This document shows positions 56,478 through 64,000 of a DNA stretch of 64,000 nucleotides, piece by piece (the stretch's first letter is position 1; the number at the start of each line of letters is the position of its first letter). Source of the stretch: JAPLJM01 sp963708515 (lineage in GTDB: Bacteria > Desulfobacterota > Syntrophia > Syntrophales > Fen-1087); the NCBI GenBank assembly GCA_963708515.1, contig CAVPSX010000012.1, positions 372,001 through 436,000 on the forward strand, given 5' to 3'. A model generated the notes under the pieces. It saw only the letters and a list, made by a program, of their open reading frames with translations. It searched no databases and was not told the DNA's origin. A program made the position numbers and the translations under genes.

Positions 56478-57653
56478 CTATATGATGCCGCGGGCGGCCA
56501 GATCGTCAATGGCGGCCTCGGCATAGCCCATCTCGCGCAGGACCTCGCGCGTGTGTTCTCCGAAAGACGGAGGATGCGTCCGCCAGCCGGGTTGATCATT
56601 AGAGAATTTGAGCGGAAAGCCCTGCTGGCCGATTTCGCCGTCCACGGGGTGATGCGACCTGAACCAGGCCCCCCGCTGCCGGATATGGGGGTCCTGCAGG
56701 GCTTCTTCGAGGGTGTTGACCGGTGTGACGCAGGTCTCAAATTCCGCCAGCAGATCCATCCATTCCTGCCTCGCCTTTTGCCGCATGATCTGCTTCACCT
56801 CGTCGATCAGCGTTTCCTGTTGCTGGCCCGTCGCGAACTGGTCGGGAATGAAATCCTCCCGCCCGATGGCGCGGCAGAAACCCTGCCAGAATTTCTCCTC
56901 CAGACATCCGAGCGCCAGGTATTTCCCGTCGCCCGTTTGATAGACATGATAAAAGGCATAGCCGCCGCCTACGAAAGTTTCGCCGCGTTTCGGCAGAATA
57001 CCCGTCGTCAGATAGGTGGACATGACCAGCCCCAGAAAGGGGGTCAGGCCGTCCAGAAGCGCCGCATCGATATAGTCCCCGCGGCCTGTACGTTCGCGCC
57101 CGAGCAGTGCCGCCAGAATGCCGATCAGGGCGTTCAGGCCGCCGCCTGCGCCTGCGACCTGGACGCCGGGGCTCACGGGCGGACCGTTCTTTTCACCCAG
57201 CAGGTCGAGGATCCCCGAAAGCCCGAGCAGGTTGATATCGTGAGAGGGACGGTCCCGGTAAGGTCCGTCCTGGCCGAAGCCGGTCAACGAACAGTGGATG
57301 AGCCGCGGATGTATCTCCTTCAACACGTCATAAGCCAGGCCGATGCGTTCCATACCTCCGGGACGAAAGGAATCGATCAAAACATCGGCTTTTGGAAGCA
57401 TCTCCAAAAAGATATCGCGGCCTGCCGGATCCTGCAGGTCCAGGGTCATGGCCCGCTTGTTGCGGTTGACGATATGGAAATAGCTGCCCAGTGTTTTCAC
57501 CAGGGGGGGCATTTTGCGGAATCCATCTCCCCCCCGTGGATTTTCGAACTTCAGGACATCGGCGCCGAGGTCTGCCAGCATCTGGCTGCAGAGCGATCCC
57601 GGCAACAGCGATGACAGGTCGTACACCCGGAGGCCGTCTAAAGGCAAAGTCAT
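56478..57653 (-). CDS. class III CoA-transferase/racemase (CaiB/BaiF)
   Basis: 391 residues from ATG 57653 (AAAGGAGA eight bases before); the open frame extends far upstream but without family likeness. The family moves CoA between acids, or racemises 2-methylacyl-CoAs. N-terminal LPLDGLRVYDLSSLLPGSLC and ADVLKFENPRGGD are typical. The racemase-type SHDINLLGLSG is present, but the expected catalytic Asp (as in LADFAGGG of the racemase) is absent: the sequence reads VAGAGGGL, as if that codon were lost. Adjacent to YcaO on the opposite strand. Substrate unknown; inactive or altered chemistry possible. Confidence 0.9.
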   Translation of the reverse strand: MTLPLDGLRVYDLSSLLPGSLCSQMLADLGADVLKFENPRGGDGFRKMPPLVKTLGSYFHIVNRNKRAMTLDLQDPAGRDIFLEMLPKADVLIDSFRPGGMERIGLAYDVLKEIHPRLIHCSLTGFGQDGPYRDRPSHDINLLGLSGILDLLGEKNGPPVSPGVQVAGAGGGLNALIGILAALLGRERTGRGDYIDAALLDGLTPFLGLVMSTYLTTGILPKRGETFVGGGYAFYHVYQTGDGKYLALGCLEEKFWQGFCRAIGREDFIPDQFATGQQQETLIDEVKQIMRQKARQEWMDLLAEFETCVTPVNTLEEALQDPHIRQRGAWFRSHHPVDGEIGQQGFPLKFSNDQPGWRTHPPSFGEHTREVLREMGYAEAAIDDLAARGII

Positions 57654-57740
57654 CGTTGGGTCTCCTTTCATGCCGCGCAACCTTGCCATTGTTCGCCGGT
57701 TGCTGCAAGCGGAAAAATAATAAAGTCGTTGCCGAATAAG

Positions 57741-57777
57741 AGATATTTGCATAACCGGTGAAAAATGGTTCGCAAGA
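57741..57777. repeat. end fragment of the ~165-bp palindrome (copy 3)
   Basis: TGCATAACCGGTGAAAAATG and following GTTCGCAAG (57748-57776) match the left arms of copies 1 and 2, with AGATAT just before it as in copy 2. After 57777 the likeness stops, so the rest is lost or was never present. It lies in the divergent spacer between the CoA-transferase and YcaO. Confidence 0.75.
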
Positions 57778-57902
57778 GGCATGGCGCGCAGCGTGATATG
57801 GACTTGAGGAGAGTTGTTTTGCGTGATATAGGGGGCATCGTTTCTGATAAGCCAAGCTTGACGACAAAAGATAGGCCTGGTTTTAGAAAAGGAGCTCGAA
57901 CG

Positions 57903-59115
57903 ATGGCGAAAATCACGCTTAAGCCATGTCCGAAAGTTTATATTCTGGAAACCCATCGCTCCAGGGCACCGGCTGATACATTGCGTTTCATCGAAGGCAT
58001 GAAAGCAACACTGGGAATGAAATCCTTCCGGGATGCGACGTCCATCGATCGCATCGGCCTTCCCGTCTTTACCTGTTATCGCATCCGGCCGGATCAATCA
58101 AAGACCTGGCATACAGGCAAGGGATTCACGGCCGTTCAGGCGCAGGTCTCGCTGACCATGGAGGCCATTGAGCGGTACTGTTCAGAATTCAGAGATGAGT
58201 ACCGCGGCCGCCTGGTGCTTGACAGTTATAAAAATCTGAAGAAAAAGGGCCTCGCCGTGCTTGACCCGCACACGCTGATCCTGCCCCAGTTCAGTCAATA
58301 TACGCCCGCTGATGTCTTTCACTGGGTCGGCGGGTATGACCTGATCGGCAGGGAGGAGATCATGACGCCCGCCTGCGCTGTCTATCACCCCTTCCATCTG
58401 GACGACAAACCGTTGATCAATACCCACACGGACGGGATCGCCTCCGGAAATACGATGGAGGAGGCCGTCTTTCACGCGCTCATGGAGGTCATCGAAAGGG
58501 ACGCCTGGAGCATCGCCAAATTTTCCGGCGACGCCTGCGACGCCATTGCCATTGAAGATCGCCCGGAAAATCAGTTCTTGCTGGACATTGTCGACAAATT
58601 CAACCGGGCCAATATTGAAATCGTAGCCAAGGATATTACCTCGGACATCGGAATCCCCGTCATTGCGGCTTTTTCCCAGGATCTGGAACAGGAAAGCATG
58701 ATTCCCATCGACGGTTTCGGCGCGCACCTGGATCCCAAGGTGGCCATGGCCCGCGCCCTGACGGAAATCGGCAGCGACACGCGCCCTGTTCATTCAGAAG
58801 TACGGATTCGATGGGCTCCGGGAAGACCTTCCGGCCTATTACTTCATGGACAACATGGAGGAAGACTTCCGTTTCTGCGCCCAGGCGGAAAAAGCCCTTG
58901 CAGATATGGAAGTCGGTTATTATGACGATCTGCTGAAAGACCTCGAAAAGTCGGCCGGCATCCTGCAATCCCGCAGCTATGAACGGCTGATTGTGGTCGA
59001 TCTGACGCGGCCCGATGTCGGCCTTCCCACCGTGCGCGTCATCGTGCCGGGCATGGAGGCCTTCTGTTTTGATAAAACCAGAAAGGGACCACGGTTGTTT
59101 CGCAGCCGGGACTGA
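57903..59115 (+). CDS. ycaO: YcaO-domain ATP-dependent enzyme, one frameshift
   Basis: About 403 residues when joined. ATG 57903 is fixed by AAAAGGAGC eight bases before. YcaO enzymes activate amide carbonyls with ATP and add thiol, sulfide or other nucleophiles (azoline or thioamide formation). Segments of the ATP-site pattern are TMEAIERYCSE (~85), GIASGNTMEEAVFHALMEVI then ERDAW (~180-203) and MARALTEIG (~285). Frame is lost near 58775-58795 and resumes as LFIQKYGFDGLRED and PTVRVIVPGMEAFC, the C-terminus usual in stand-alone YcaO proteins of the McrA-thioamidation type. No TfuA partner is present; a small unknown gene follows. The indel is probably an assembly error. Confidence 0.88.
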
Positions 59116-59173
59116 CGATTTTAGGCAATTATCCGACTTTGTTTAGATGCCGTTAGGACTGAAGGGAACCATC

Positions 59174-59548
59174 ATGCTGCCGGAAAATGAAGTCAGACAA
59201 CGGGCGGAATATTGCTATCTGGTGTTTCTGCAATTGAGCCGCCTGCGGGACAACATTTTAGTTACGCCTGACCGTTACCTGGATTACCTGGGACGTTCAA
59301 CCCTTCGGCTGGCCGAAGATGAGTTTATCCGGTCCATCGTCGAGGAAGAACTCAAAATGGGCGGTCATGACGGCGGCCTCGGGTATCTGATCGCACTTTT
59401 TGAAGGATTCGCTCACGCCTATGGTGAAGTCTTGCAGATTCCGCTGGAAGAAATCAGGGACGGCATCGCACCCGACTTCAGGGAAAAGCTGGCCGCTGAA
59501 ATGGATAAAAAATTAAGAAAATCAAAGACAAAGCATATTCGATCATGA
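59174..59548 (+). CDS. unknown protein downstream of YcaO
   Basis: 124 residues from ATG 59174, preferred because GAAGGGAA lies ahead (an ATG at 59147 has no such site). Mostly helical: EVRQRAEYCYLVFLQLSRLR, DEFIRSIVEEELKMGGHDG, then IALFEGFAHAYGEVLQIPLE and a Lys-rich tail. No family recognised; there is no Cys motif or membrane segment. It follows YcaO by 58 bases and may be a substrate-presenting or accessory protein, or unrelated. Confidence 0.7.
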   Translation: MLPENEVRQRAEYCYLVFLQLSRLRDNILVTPDRYLDYLGRSTLRLAEDEFIRSIVEEELKMGGHDGGLGYLIALFEGFAHAYGEVLQIPLEEIRDGIAPDFREKLAAEMDKKLRKSKTKHIRS

Positions 59549-59582
59549 GATTGAGAGAGCCTTGTATTTTTTTTATTTTTTC

Positions 59583-59611
59583 TTGACAGGGCGGGCGGGA
59601 TTAACTATAGA
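59583..59611 (+). promoter_or_regulatory. near-consensus sigma-70-type promoter for gctA
   Basis: TTGACA (59583-59588), exact 17-base spacer, TATAGA (59606-59611). The spacer is unusually GC-rich. It is the strongest promoter in the window by sequence. Confidence 0.75.
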
Positions 59612-60053
59612 ATTATCCGGCTTATCGTAGCACGGCAACAGATTGTTTTTCGGAATTCAAAGCCTATATCCCGAACCAGCGACAAATGGTTTGATAGGGG
59701 GCGGCAATGTCCGCCCGTTTACTTTAATCTGATCAATCTCACGAAAGCGGTCGTTACTGGCCCTGATTCAATTGCAGGCATGATGCGACGGAATTCATTT
59801 CTCACGAAAACAGCGACCTCCGGACCGTCCTTTTTATCTCCCGGGCCCAATCGTTTTTTCATCGGACAAAAGCAAGCCGGTGGTACCCCTGCCTGCAGAG
59901 AGAAGGCTTTGATCCTGTCATAGACCCATGAACAGTAACTTGATCATTCGCAAGGACACGATATTCAAATAAAGGAAAGGGGGTGACACATTCACAGCTC
60001 GGATTGTTTCCTTGTTACTTTAAGGGGTAATAAAATTATCAAAGGAGGGAATT
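59612..60053 (+). promoter_or_regulatory. long 5' leader of the gctAB transcript
   Basis: About 430 bases between the promoter and the gctA ATG with no supported gene. It holds a small hairpin (GGGCGG/CCGCCC near 59699-59716) and several short repeats of CCTGCCTGCAG type, but I could fit no known riboswitch. The ribosome site AAAGGAGGG lies seven bases before the ATG. A leader of this length for an acyl-CoA catabolic operon suggests post-transcriptional control, or a start site further downstream. Confidence 0.45.
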
Positions 60054-61109
60054 ATGCCAAGAATTCGTTCAAAGGCTAAAAAAGCCGAAATCTTGACCCT
60101 GGAAGGTGCGGTCAAGAAATACATGCATGACGGGATCCAGGTTGCCTTCAGCGGGTTTACCGGGTTCAACAGGAACCCCTTCGCCTTTGCCTGGGAGACG
60201 GCGCGCCAGGGGATCAAGAACCTTCACGTCGTGGACCGTCACGGCAGCCAGTGCACGTGGCTGCTGAACGCCGTCAGCGCCATCAAGATCTATGAAACGG
60301 ACTGGATGGGCTGGGGCGAAATGGCAGGCAAGATCGATATCAACCTGGAGAGGAATTACAAGGGCGGGAAAATGATCCTCGAGGATTATTCCCATGGCGC
60401 CATGGCCATGCGGTTCCTGGCCGGCGCGATCGGCGCACCCTTCATTCCCTACAATGCACCGCTGGGATCGGATCTTTACAATCCCGAATACGACGCTCTG
60501 GGAAAGGCCGGCATGAGAGACGGCAAGAATCCCAGAATCCCCAAGAAAAAATTCATCCAGATCGAAGAGCCTTTCTGGGGCGACGGCCAGACGGTGATGC
60601 TGCCCGCTGCGCGGCCTGAACTGGCCGTCATCCACGTCGCCCAGGCCGGTGACAAGGGAACCGCCAAATGGCGGGGCGTCGGCACCATTGACAAGGAAAT
60701 TTCCTTTGCCTGTGACAAAGTGGTCATCCTCGCCGAAGAAATCGTGCCCGAAGCAGAAATGAGGAAGTACCCCGAAAACAACCAGATCCCCTATTTCACC
60801 GTGGATGCCATCGTCGAATGTCCCTGGGGCGCCTTCCCGAGTTCCGTTCCCTATTACTATGACTACGATGCACCCTTCATGAGGGGCATGGACGCCGCTT
60901 CCCGTAACCCCGACGAGCTGAAGAAATGGCTTGACGAATGGGTCTTTGGTCCGAAGAGCTGGGAAGAATTTGTGATTAAACTCGGTGCCAAGAAACTCTT
61001 GGATCTGCGGGCGGACAGTGTCACCGGGTACAGCACCCGGATCATGAGAGGCAAGAAACCGGCGCCTAGGATGAAGATGCCCTTATCCGTGGTAAGAAGC
61101 GGTTATTAA
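60054..61109 (+). CDS. gctA: glutaconate-type CoA-transferase subunit A
   Basis: 351 residues. The large subunit of a class I CoA-transferase that moves CoA from acetyl-CoA or another acyl-CoA to a dicarboxylate or similar acid. It starts with a helical stretch (KAEILTLEGAVKKYMHDGIQ) and has AFSGFTGFNRNPFAFAWE, DRHGSQCTWLLNA and EIVPEAEMRKYPENNQIPYF. The catalytic Glu is in subunit B of this family. The likeness to GctA is by pattern and by pairing with the B gene 19 bases downstream. The exact substrate is not readable; glutaconate, a cyclic or a 3-oxo acid are possible in syntrophs. Confidence 0.85.
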   Translation: MPRIRSKAKKAEILTLEGAVKKYMHDGIQVAFSGFTGFNRNPFAFAWETARQGIKNLHVVDRHGSQCTWLLNAVSAIKIYETDWMGWGEMAGKIDINLERNYKGGKMILEDYSHGAMAMRFLAGAIGAPFIPYNAPLGSDLYNPEYDALGKAGMRDGKNPRIPKKKFIQIEEPFWGDGQTVMLPAARPELAVIHVAQAGDKGTAKWRGVGTIDKEISFACDKVVILAEEIVPEAEMRKYPENNQIPYFTVDAIVECPWGAFPSSVPYYYDYDAPFMRGMDAASRNPDELKKWLDEWVFGPKSWEEFVIKLGAKKLLDLRADSVTGYSTRIMRGKKPAPRMKMPLSVVRSGY

Positions 61110-61128
61110 TGAAAGGGGGGAAAAGAAT

Positions 61129-62034
61129 ATGGCTAAAACAATAGATGAATTGATAGAATTGATCGACAGGATTCCTCATGAACCGGCCAAGGTCGGTGAA
61201 TTCATCCTGCCGGAGCTGATGGCCATTGCGATCGCCCATGAGGTCCGCAATGACGACATCGTCTTCGCCGGGACAGGCCTTCCCATGGTGGGAATTATGA
61301 CGGCGAATTTTACGAATGCGCCCAATGCGACGCTGATTTACGAATCCGGAATCTGCGACGGCAAGACCATGCACGTTCCCATGTCGGTCTGCGATCAGCG
61401 GGCCGCGAACATGAGCTCCACGCTGGGCGGCCTCGTGGACACCTTCGGGTATTACCTCCAGCAGGGATTTGTGACGCTGGGGTTCCTCGGCGGCGCGGCC
61501 ATTGACAAATACGGCGGCGTCAACGTGACTTCGATCGGCGACTACTTCAAGCCGTCTCACCGCTTCACGGGATCCGGCGGAAACTCCGACATCGGGACCA
61601 TGGCACATCGGACGGCCTTTATCATTCTTCAGGAAAAAAGAAGATTCCTCGAAAGAAATGAATATACCACAACGCCGGGCTGGTGGTGCTGGGACTTCAA
61701 AGACGGCAAGAAGGAATGGAAGCCCAAAAAGGAAGTCTGGAAGGGCACGGCCTACGCCAACAGCGGGCCGGTCGGCGTCGTCACCAATATGGGCGTCTAC
61801 CGCTTCGACGAAAACGGGGTGATCTACCTGGAAACGCATCACCCGGGTGTAACCATCGAACAGGTCAAGGAGAACTGCGGCTTCGATCTGAACGTATCCA
61901 AGGTCAAGGGCGAAACGCCGCGGCCTACGTATCAGGAACTTTTCGTGCTGCGGGAATTCGTGGATCCGGAATTGATCTTCCTGCCCGCGAAGACGGACTA
62001 TCCTGCGGCCATCCAGGCGATTATCGACAAATAA
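61129..62034 (+). CDS. gctB: glutaconate-type CoA-transferase subunit B
   Basis: 301 residues, the small subunit. Segments: NDDIVFAGTGLPMVGIM (~41), IYESGICDGK with Glu72 as the probable covalent catalytic glutamate, AAIDKYGGVNVTSIG (~124), GSGGNSDIGTMAHRT (~145) and ETHHPGVTIEQVKENCGFDL near the end. AAGGGGGGAAAAG precedes the ATG. It forms an alpha-beta complex with the upstream gene. Two hairpins follow (62047-62082 and 62103-62130), probably limiting read-through to the acyl-CoA dehydrogenase. Confidence 0.87.
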   Translation: MAKTIDELIELIDRIPHEPAKVGEFILPELMAIAIAHEVRNDDIVFAGTGLPMVGIMTANFTNAPNATLIYESGICDGKTMHVPMSVCDQRAANMSSTLGGLVDTFGYYLQQGFVTLGFLGGAAIDKYGGVNVTSIGDYFKPSHRFTGSGGNSDIGTMAHRTAFIILQEKRRFLERNEYTTTPGWWCWDFKDGKKEWKPKKEVWKGTAYANSGPVGVVTNMGVYRFDENGVIYLETHHPGVTIEQVKENCGFDLNVSKVKGETPRPTYQELFVLREFVDPELIFLPAKTDYPAAIQAIIDK

Positions 62035-62046
62035 CCATGCAACACA

Positions 62047-62082
62047 GCGAAAGAGAGGAATGCAACCGTTCCTCTCTTTCGC
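62047..62082 (+). terminator. 14-bp perfect hairpin after gctB
   Basis: GCGAAAGAGAGGAA (62047-62060) pairs perfectly with TTCCTCTCTTTCGC (62069-62082) around an 8-base loop; only GATTTCTT follows, a poor T tract. Probably a partial terminator or an mRNA-stability element. Confidence 0.75.
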
Positions 62083-62102
62083 GATTTCTTGGCTGCTGAT
62101 GC

Positions 62103-62130
62103 CCGGAGTGAATCCAGGGATTCACCCCGG
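62103..62130 (+). repeat. second hairpin between gctB and the dehydrogenase
   Basis: CCGGAGTGAATC (62103-62114) pairs with GATTCACCCCGG (62119-62130) with one mismatch and a four-base loop. No T run follows, so it adds structure rather than a classic terminator. Confidence 0.6.
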
Positions 62131-62204
62131 ACGTGAGCAGCTAAATGGCTTTGGGATCGTTTTTTTCCGGGGCCACGATTCTATAAAAAAGAGGGAGAGA
62201 AGAC

Positions 62205-63362
62205 ATGAATTTAGACTTAACGGAAGACCAAAAAATGATTCAGGACACGGCAAGAAACTTTGCCAAAAGCGAACTCGAGCCCGTCGCCGCAAAAATGGAT
62301 GAGCACGAAGACCGTCCCACCTTCCTGAAAAACCTCAAGAAACTGGCGGAGCTGGGTCTGATGGGCATCAATGTCAAGGGCGAGTACGGCGGTTCGGAAG
62401 CGGGCGTTGTCGCTTTCAGTATCGCCGTGACGGAAATCGCCCGCGCCTGCGCTTCTACGGCAGTTACCATGTCGGTGAACAACATGGTCTGCGAAGTCAT
62501 CCAGGCCATCGGTTCGGAAGAGCAGAAACTGGCCTATATTTCTAAGATATGTTCCGGCGAGTACTATGCCGGCGGCTTCGGATTAACGGAAACGACGGCC
62601 GGTTCCGACCCTGCGGGGATGCGCTGCACGGCGGTTCTGGACGGCAATGAATGGGTTTTGAACGGCAACAAAATGTTCATCACGAGCGCGGAATATGCGG
62701 GCGTGTTTGTCGTCTGGGCCGTGACGGACAAGGCCGCCAGGAAGGGCAAGGGCATCACGACGTTTCTGGTCGAGAACGGCCTCAAGGGATTTACCGTGGG
62801 CCGCGCAGAACACAAGATGGGACAGCACGCGTCGGTCACCAACGAGTTGATTTTTGAAGACTGCCGCATTCCTAAAAACGCGATGATGGGCAAGCCCAAC
62901 GACGGCTTCCGCATCGCCGCGGGCGAACTGGCCGGCGGACGTATCGGGATCGGATCGCTGGGCCTGGGCTGCGGCCTGGCGGCAATGGATTACGCCACGA
63001 GATATGCCAAGGAAAGAAAGCAGTTTGACCAACCCCTTTCGAACTTCCAGGCCATCCAGTGGATGATCGCCGAATCCTACACCGAGCTGGAAGCCGCCCG
63101 GTTGCTGCTCATGAATGCTGCGTACAACAAGGAACAGGGCCGCTATTTTGCCAAGCAGGCCTCCATGGCTAAGTATTTTGCGACGGAAGCCGCCGAGCAC
63201 GCCTGCTACAACGCGATTCAAATACTGGGCGGCTACGGTTACACAAAGGAATTCCCGGTGGAGCGCTACGCCCGGGACGTGCGCATCACCTCGATCTATG
63301 AGGGTACAAACCAGATTCAAAGGCTGATCATCGCCCGGGATATTCTGAGTGCCCTGGGATAA
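62205..63362 (+). CDS. acyl-CoA dehydrogenase with classical Glu base
   Basis: 385 residues, FAD, electrons to ETF. Contrasts with the first acyl-CoA dehydrogenase of the window: IYEGTNQIQRLI keeps the catalytic Glu (Glu366) of short- and medium-chain enzymes. Other motifs are GLTETTAGSDPAGM, NKMFITSAEYAG, YAKERKQFDQPLSNFQ and IQILGGYGYTKEFPVERY. The likely role is a short-chain, glutaryl- or cyclic acyl-CoA step following activation by the gctAB CoA-transferase. GAGGGAGAG precedes the ATG. A terminator follows at 63395. Confidence 0.94.
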   Translation: MNLDLTEDQKMIQDTARNFAKSELEPVAAKMDEHEDRPTFLKNLKKLAELGLMGINVKGEYGGSEAGVVAFSIAVTEIARACASTAVTMSVNNMVCEVIQAIGSEEQKLAYISKICSGEYYAGGFGLTETTAGSDPAGMRCTAVLDGNEWVLNGNKMFITSAEYAGVFVVWAVTDKAARKGKGITTFLVENGLKGFTVGRAEHKMGQHASVTNELIFEDCRIPKNAMMGKPNDGFRIAAGELAGGRIGIGSLGLGCGLAAMDYATRYAKERKQFDQPLSNFQAIQWMIAESYTELEAARLLLMNAAYNKEQGRYFAKQASMAKYFATEAAEHACYNAIQILGGYGYTKEFPVERYARDVRITSIYEGTNQIQRLIIARDILSALG

Positions 63363-63394
63363 CCTTTTCTTGCTTCTGCCTGCTCCGTTTCTCT

Positions 63395-63433
63395 AAAAAG
63401 CCCCTTCCTCCGTCCGGAGGCAAGGGGTTTTTT
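63395..63433 (+). terminator. terminator after the second acyl-CoA dehydrogenase
   Basis: AAAAAGCCCCTT pairs with AAGGGGTTTTTT around a GC-rich inner stem (CTCC/GGAG). Symmetrical, so it may also serve the minus-strand gene at 63491-63841. Confidence 0.9.
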
Positions 63434-63490
63434 ATCGTATTGATGCAAACTGCTGCATGAACAGGAGCACGCCTTCCGGAACACATATCA

Positions 63491-63841
63491 TCACGGCATG
63501 GCGTAGCGGAAGCATCCCGTACTCTCATAAACCGGGGTAACGTCTCCCAGATGCGTGAAGGTTGTCATGGATGTCTTCGGTCGGTGGCTGACATCAGGTC
63601 TTTTTGGGCTGATTTTATACAGGTCATACCCGCCCGTGAAATAGTAATGGTCAATATCCGCCTTGCTGATATCCATCAAATGGCGCACATGATCCAGCCC
63701 TGCTTCCTTTTCTTCGAAAAATACGTCCAGATTGTCCCGCCACTGATCGGGCGCAATCTCCGGAATGGCGACAAAGCTTCTGTCGATGTCCTGCGTTTTT
63801 TTATTCGACTTCATCTTCCTGACAGGCTGCCTCATTTTCAT
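63491..63841 (-). CDS. conserved-looking small protein of unknown function
   Basis: 116 residues. The ATG is set by a perfect AAGGAGG seven bases upstream. The sequence is basic at the N-terminus (MKMRQPVRKMKSNKK) and mixed elsewhere, with AIPEIAPDQWRDNLDVFFEE, FTGGYDLYKISPKRPDVSHR and TTFTHLGDVTPVYE. No family, signal peptide or membrane segment recognised. It converges with the acyl-CoA dehydrogenase. The remaining 63842-64000 shows no supported gene. Confidence 0.7.
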   Translation of the reverse strand: MKMRQPVRKMKSNKKTQDIDRSFVAIPEIAPDQWRDNLDVFFEEKEAGLDHVRHLMDISKADIDHYYFTGGYDLYKISPKRPDVSHRPKTSMTTFTHLGDVTPVYESTGCFRYAMP

Positions 63842-64000
63842 GAAATTCCTCCTTTTCCATCATACTTTCAGAAATTATTCTTTTACGATTGCGGCATTCT
63901 TTCTTCATGACGTCAGGCCTGCCTCAAATGTCCTATCCTGAAGATTCTGTCAGAAACTGAAACGGGCCCGCCGCCATGCCGCTTGCATGACAGTCGGAAG

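Noticed and set aside
57654..58097. Upstream extension of the CoA-transferase frame
   Set aside because: No family likeness, crosses the repeat fragment and the YcaO start; the ribosome site supports ATG 57653.
59612..60053. Known riboswitch class in the gctA leader
   Set aside because: No conserved core of TPP, cobalamin, SAM, FMN or glycine types could be recognised by eye.
63842..63910. Short minus-strand frame beginning MKKECRNRKR upstream of the last gene
   Set aside because: It runs through the ribosome site and start of the 116-residue gene in another frame and shows no site of its own.

Overview
The window looks like chromosomal DNA from an anaerobic deltaproteobacterium (Desulfobacterota), most likely of the Syntrophus/Smithella kind. 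This is inferred from gene content and order, not from a database match. The signs are a tungsten-type aldehyde:ferredoxin oxidoreductase, a proton/sodium-pumping membrane pyrophosphatase, two acyl-CoA dehydrogenases, a glutaconate-type two-subunit CoA-transferase, a class III CoA-transferase, a 4-hydroxybutyryl-CoA dehydratase with all four Fe-S ligands, and the housekeeping order DUF1844-ispE-tRNA(Gln)-prs-rplY-pth-ychF. No rRNA, phage, insertion-sequence transposase or CRISPR array was seen.

Layout. 1-9.3 kb: the 3' part of clpB, then DUF1844, ispE, tRNA-Gln, prs, rplY, pth, hppA and ychF. The first 3 kb is full of frame breaks (clpB and ispE), while the rest of the window has only about five. 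9.3-19 kb: a module of a degenerate membrane sensor-kinase fused to a DnaQ-like exonuclease, a cNMP/CBS/DUF294 nucleotidyltransferase, a Yip1-type membrane protein, a Na+:solute symporter with its DUF4212 small subunit, and a GAF-GAF sigma-54 activator. 19-23.4 kb: an EF-G paralogue and an operon of small envelope and HD-domain proteins. 23.5-27.4 kb: an isovaleryl-CoA-dehydrogenase-like enzyme, an unknown coiled-coil protein and a PP-loop tRNA-thiolation-like ATPase.

27.4-35.7 kb: a TetR-controlled tripartite RND efflux operon that continues through a PII-like protein, a 34-residue basic protein and DUF4301. 35.8-40.5 kb: DUF2156, a patatin lipoprotein, tungsten AOR and a small basic protein. 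40.7-46.9 kb: a compact operon of glycosyltransferase, methyltransferase, alpha/alpha-barrel protein, hexapeptide acyltransferase and B12 radical-SAM enzyme, preceded by a PHP phosphoesterase. 47-50.1 kb: a crotonase-fold isomerase, then a GT39-like glycosyltransferase overlapping a PAP2 phosphatase. 50.2-55.3 kb: lipoprotein, pirin, nitronate-monooxygenase-like protein, 4-hydroxybutyryl-CoA dehydratase and a polyferredoxin. 55.4-64 kb: a Tim44-domain protein, a CaiB-type CoA-transferase, YcaO plus an unknown partner, gctAB, a second acyl-CoA dehydrogenase and a small unknown gene.

How the parts may work together: the CoA-transferases, acyl-CoA dehydrogenases, isomerase and dehydratase fit activation and oxidation of short-chain, dicarboxylic or 4-hydroxy acids. 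The ferredoxin protein, AOR and pyrophosphatase fit low-potential electron handling and energy saving near thermodynamic equilibrium.

Besides genes, the window holds a dispersed ~165-bp imperfect-palindrome repeat (two full copies and one end fragment), a second 128-bp palindromic element that supplies the last codons of the PHP gene, five good sigma-70-type promoters, several strong hairpins or terminators, and an operator-like triple half-site in front of the TetR gene.
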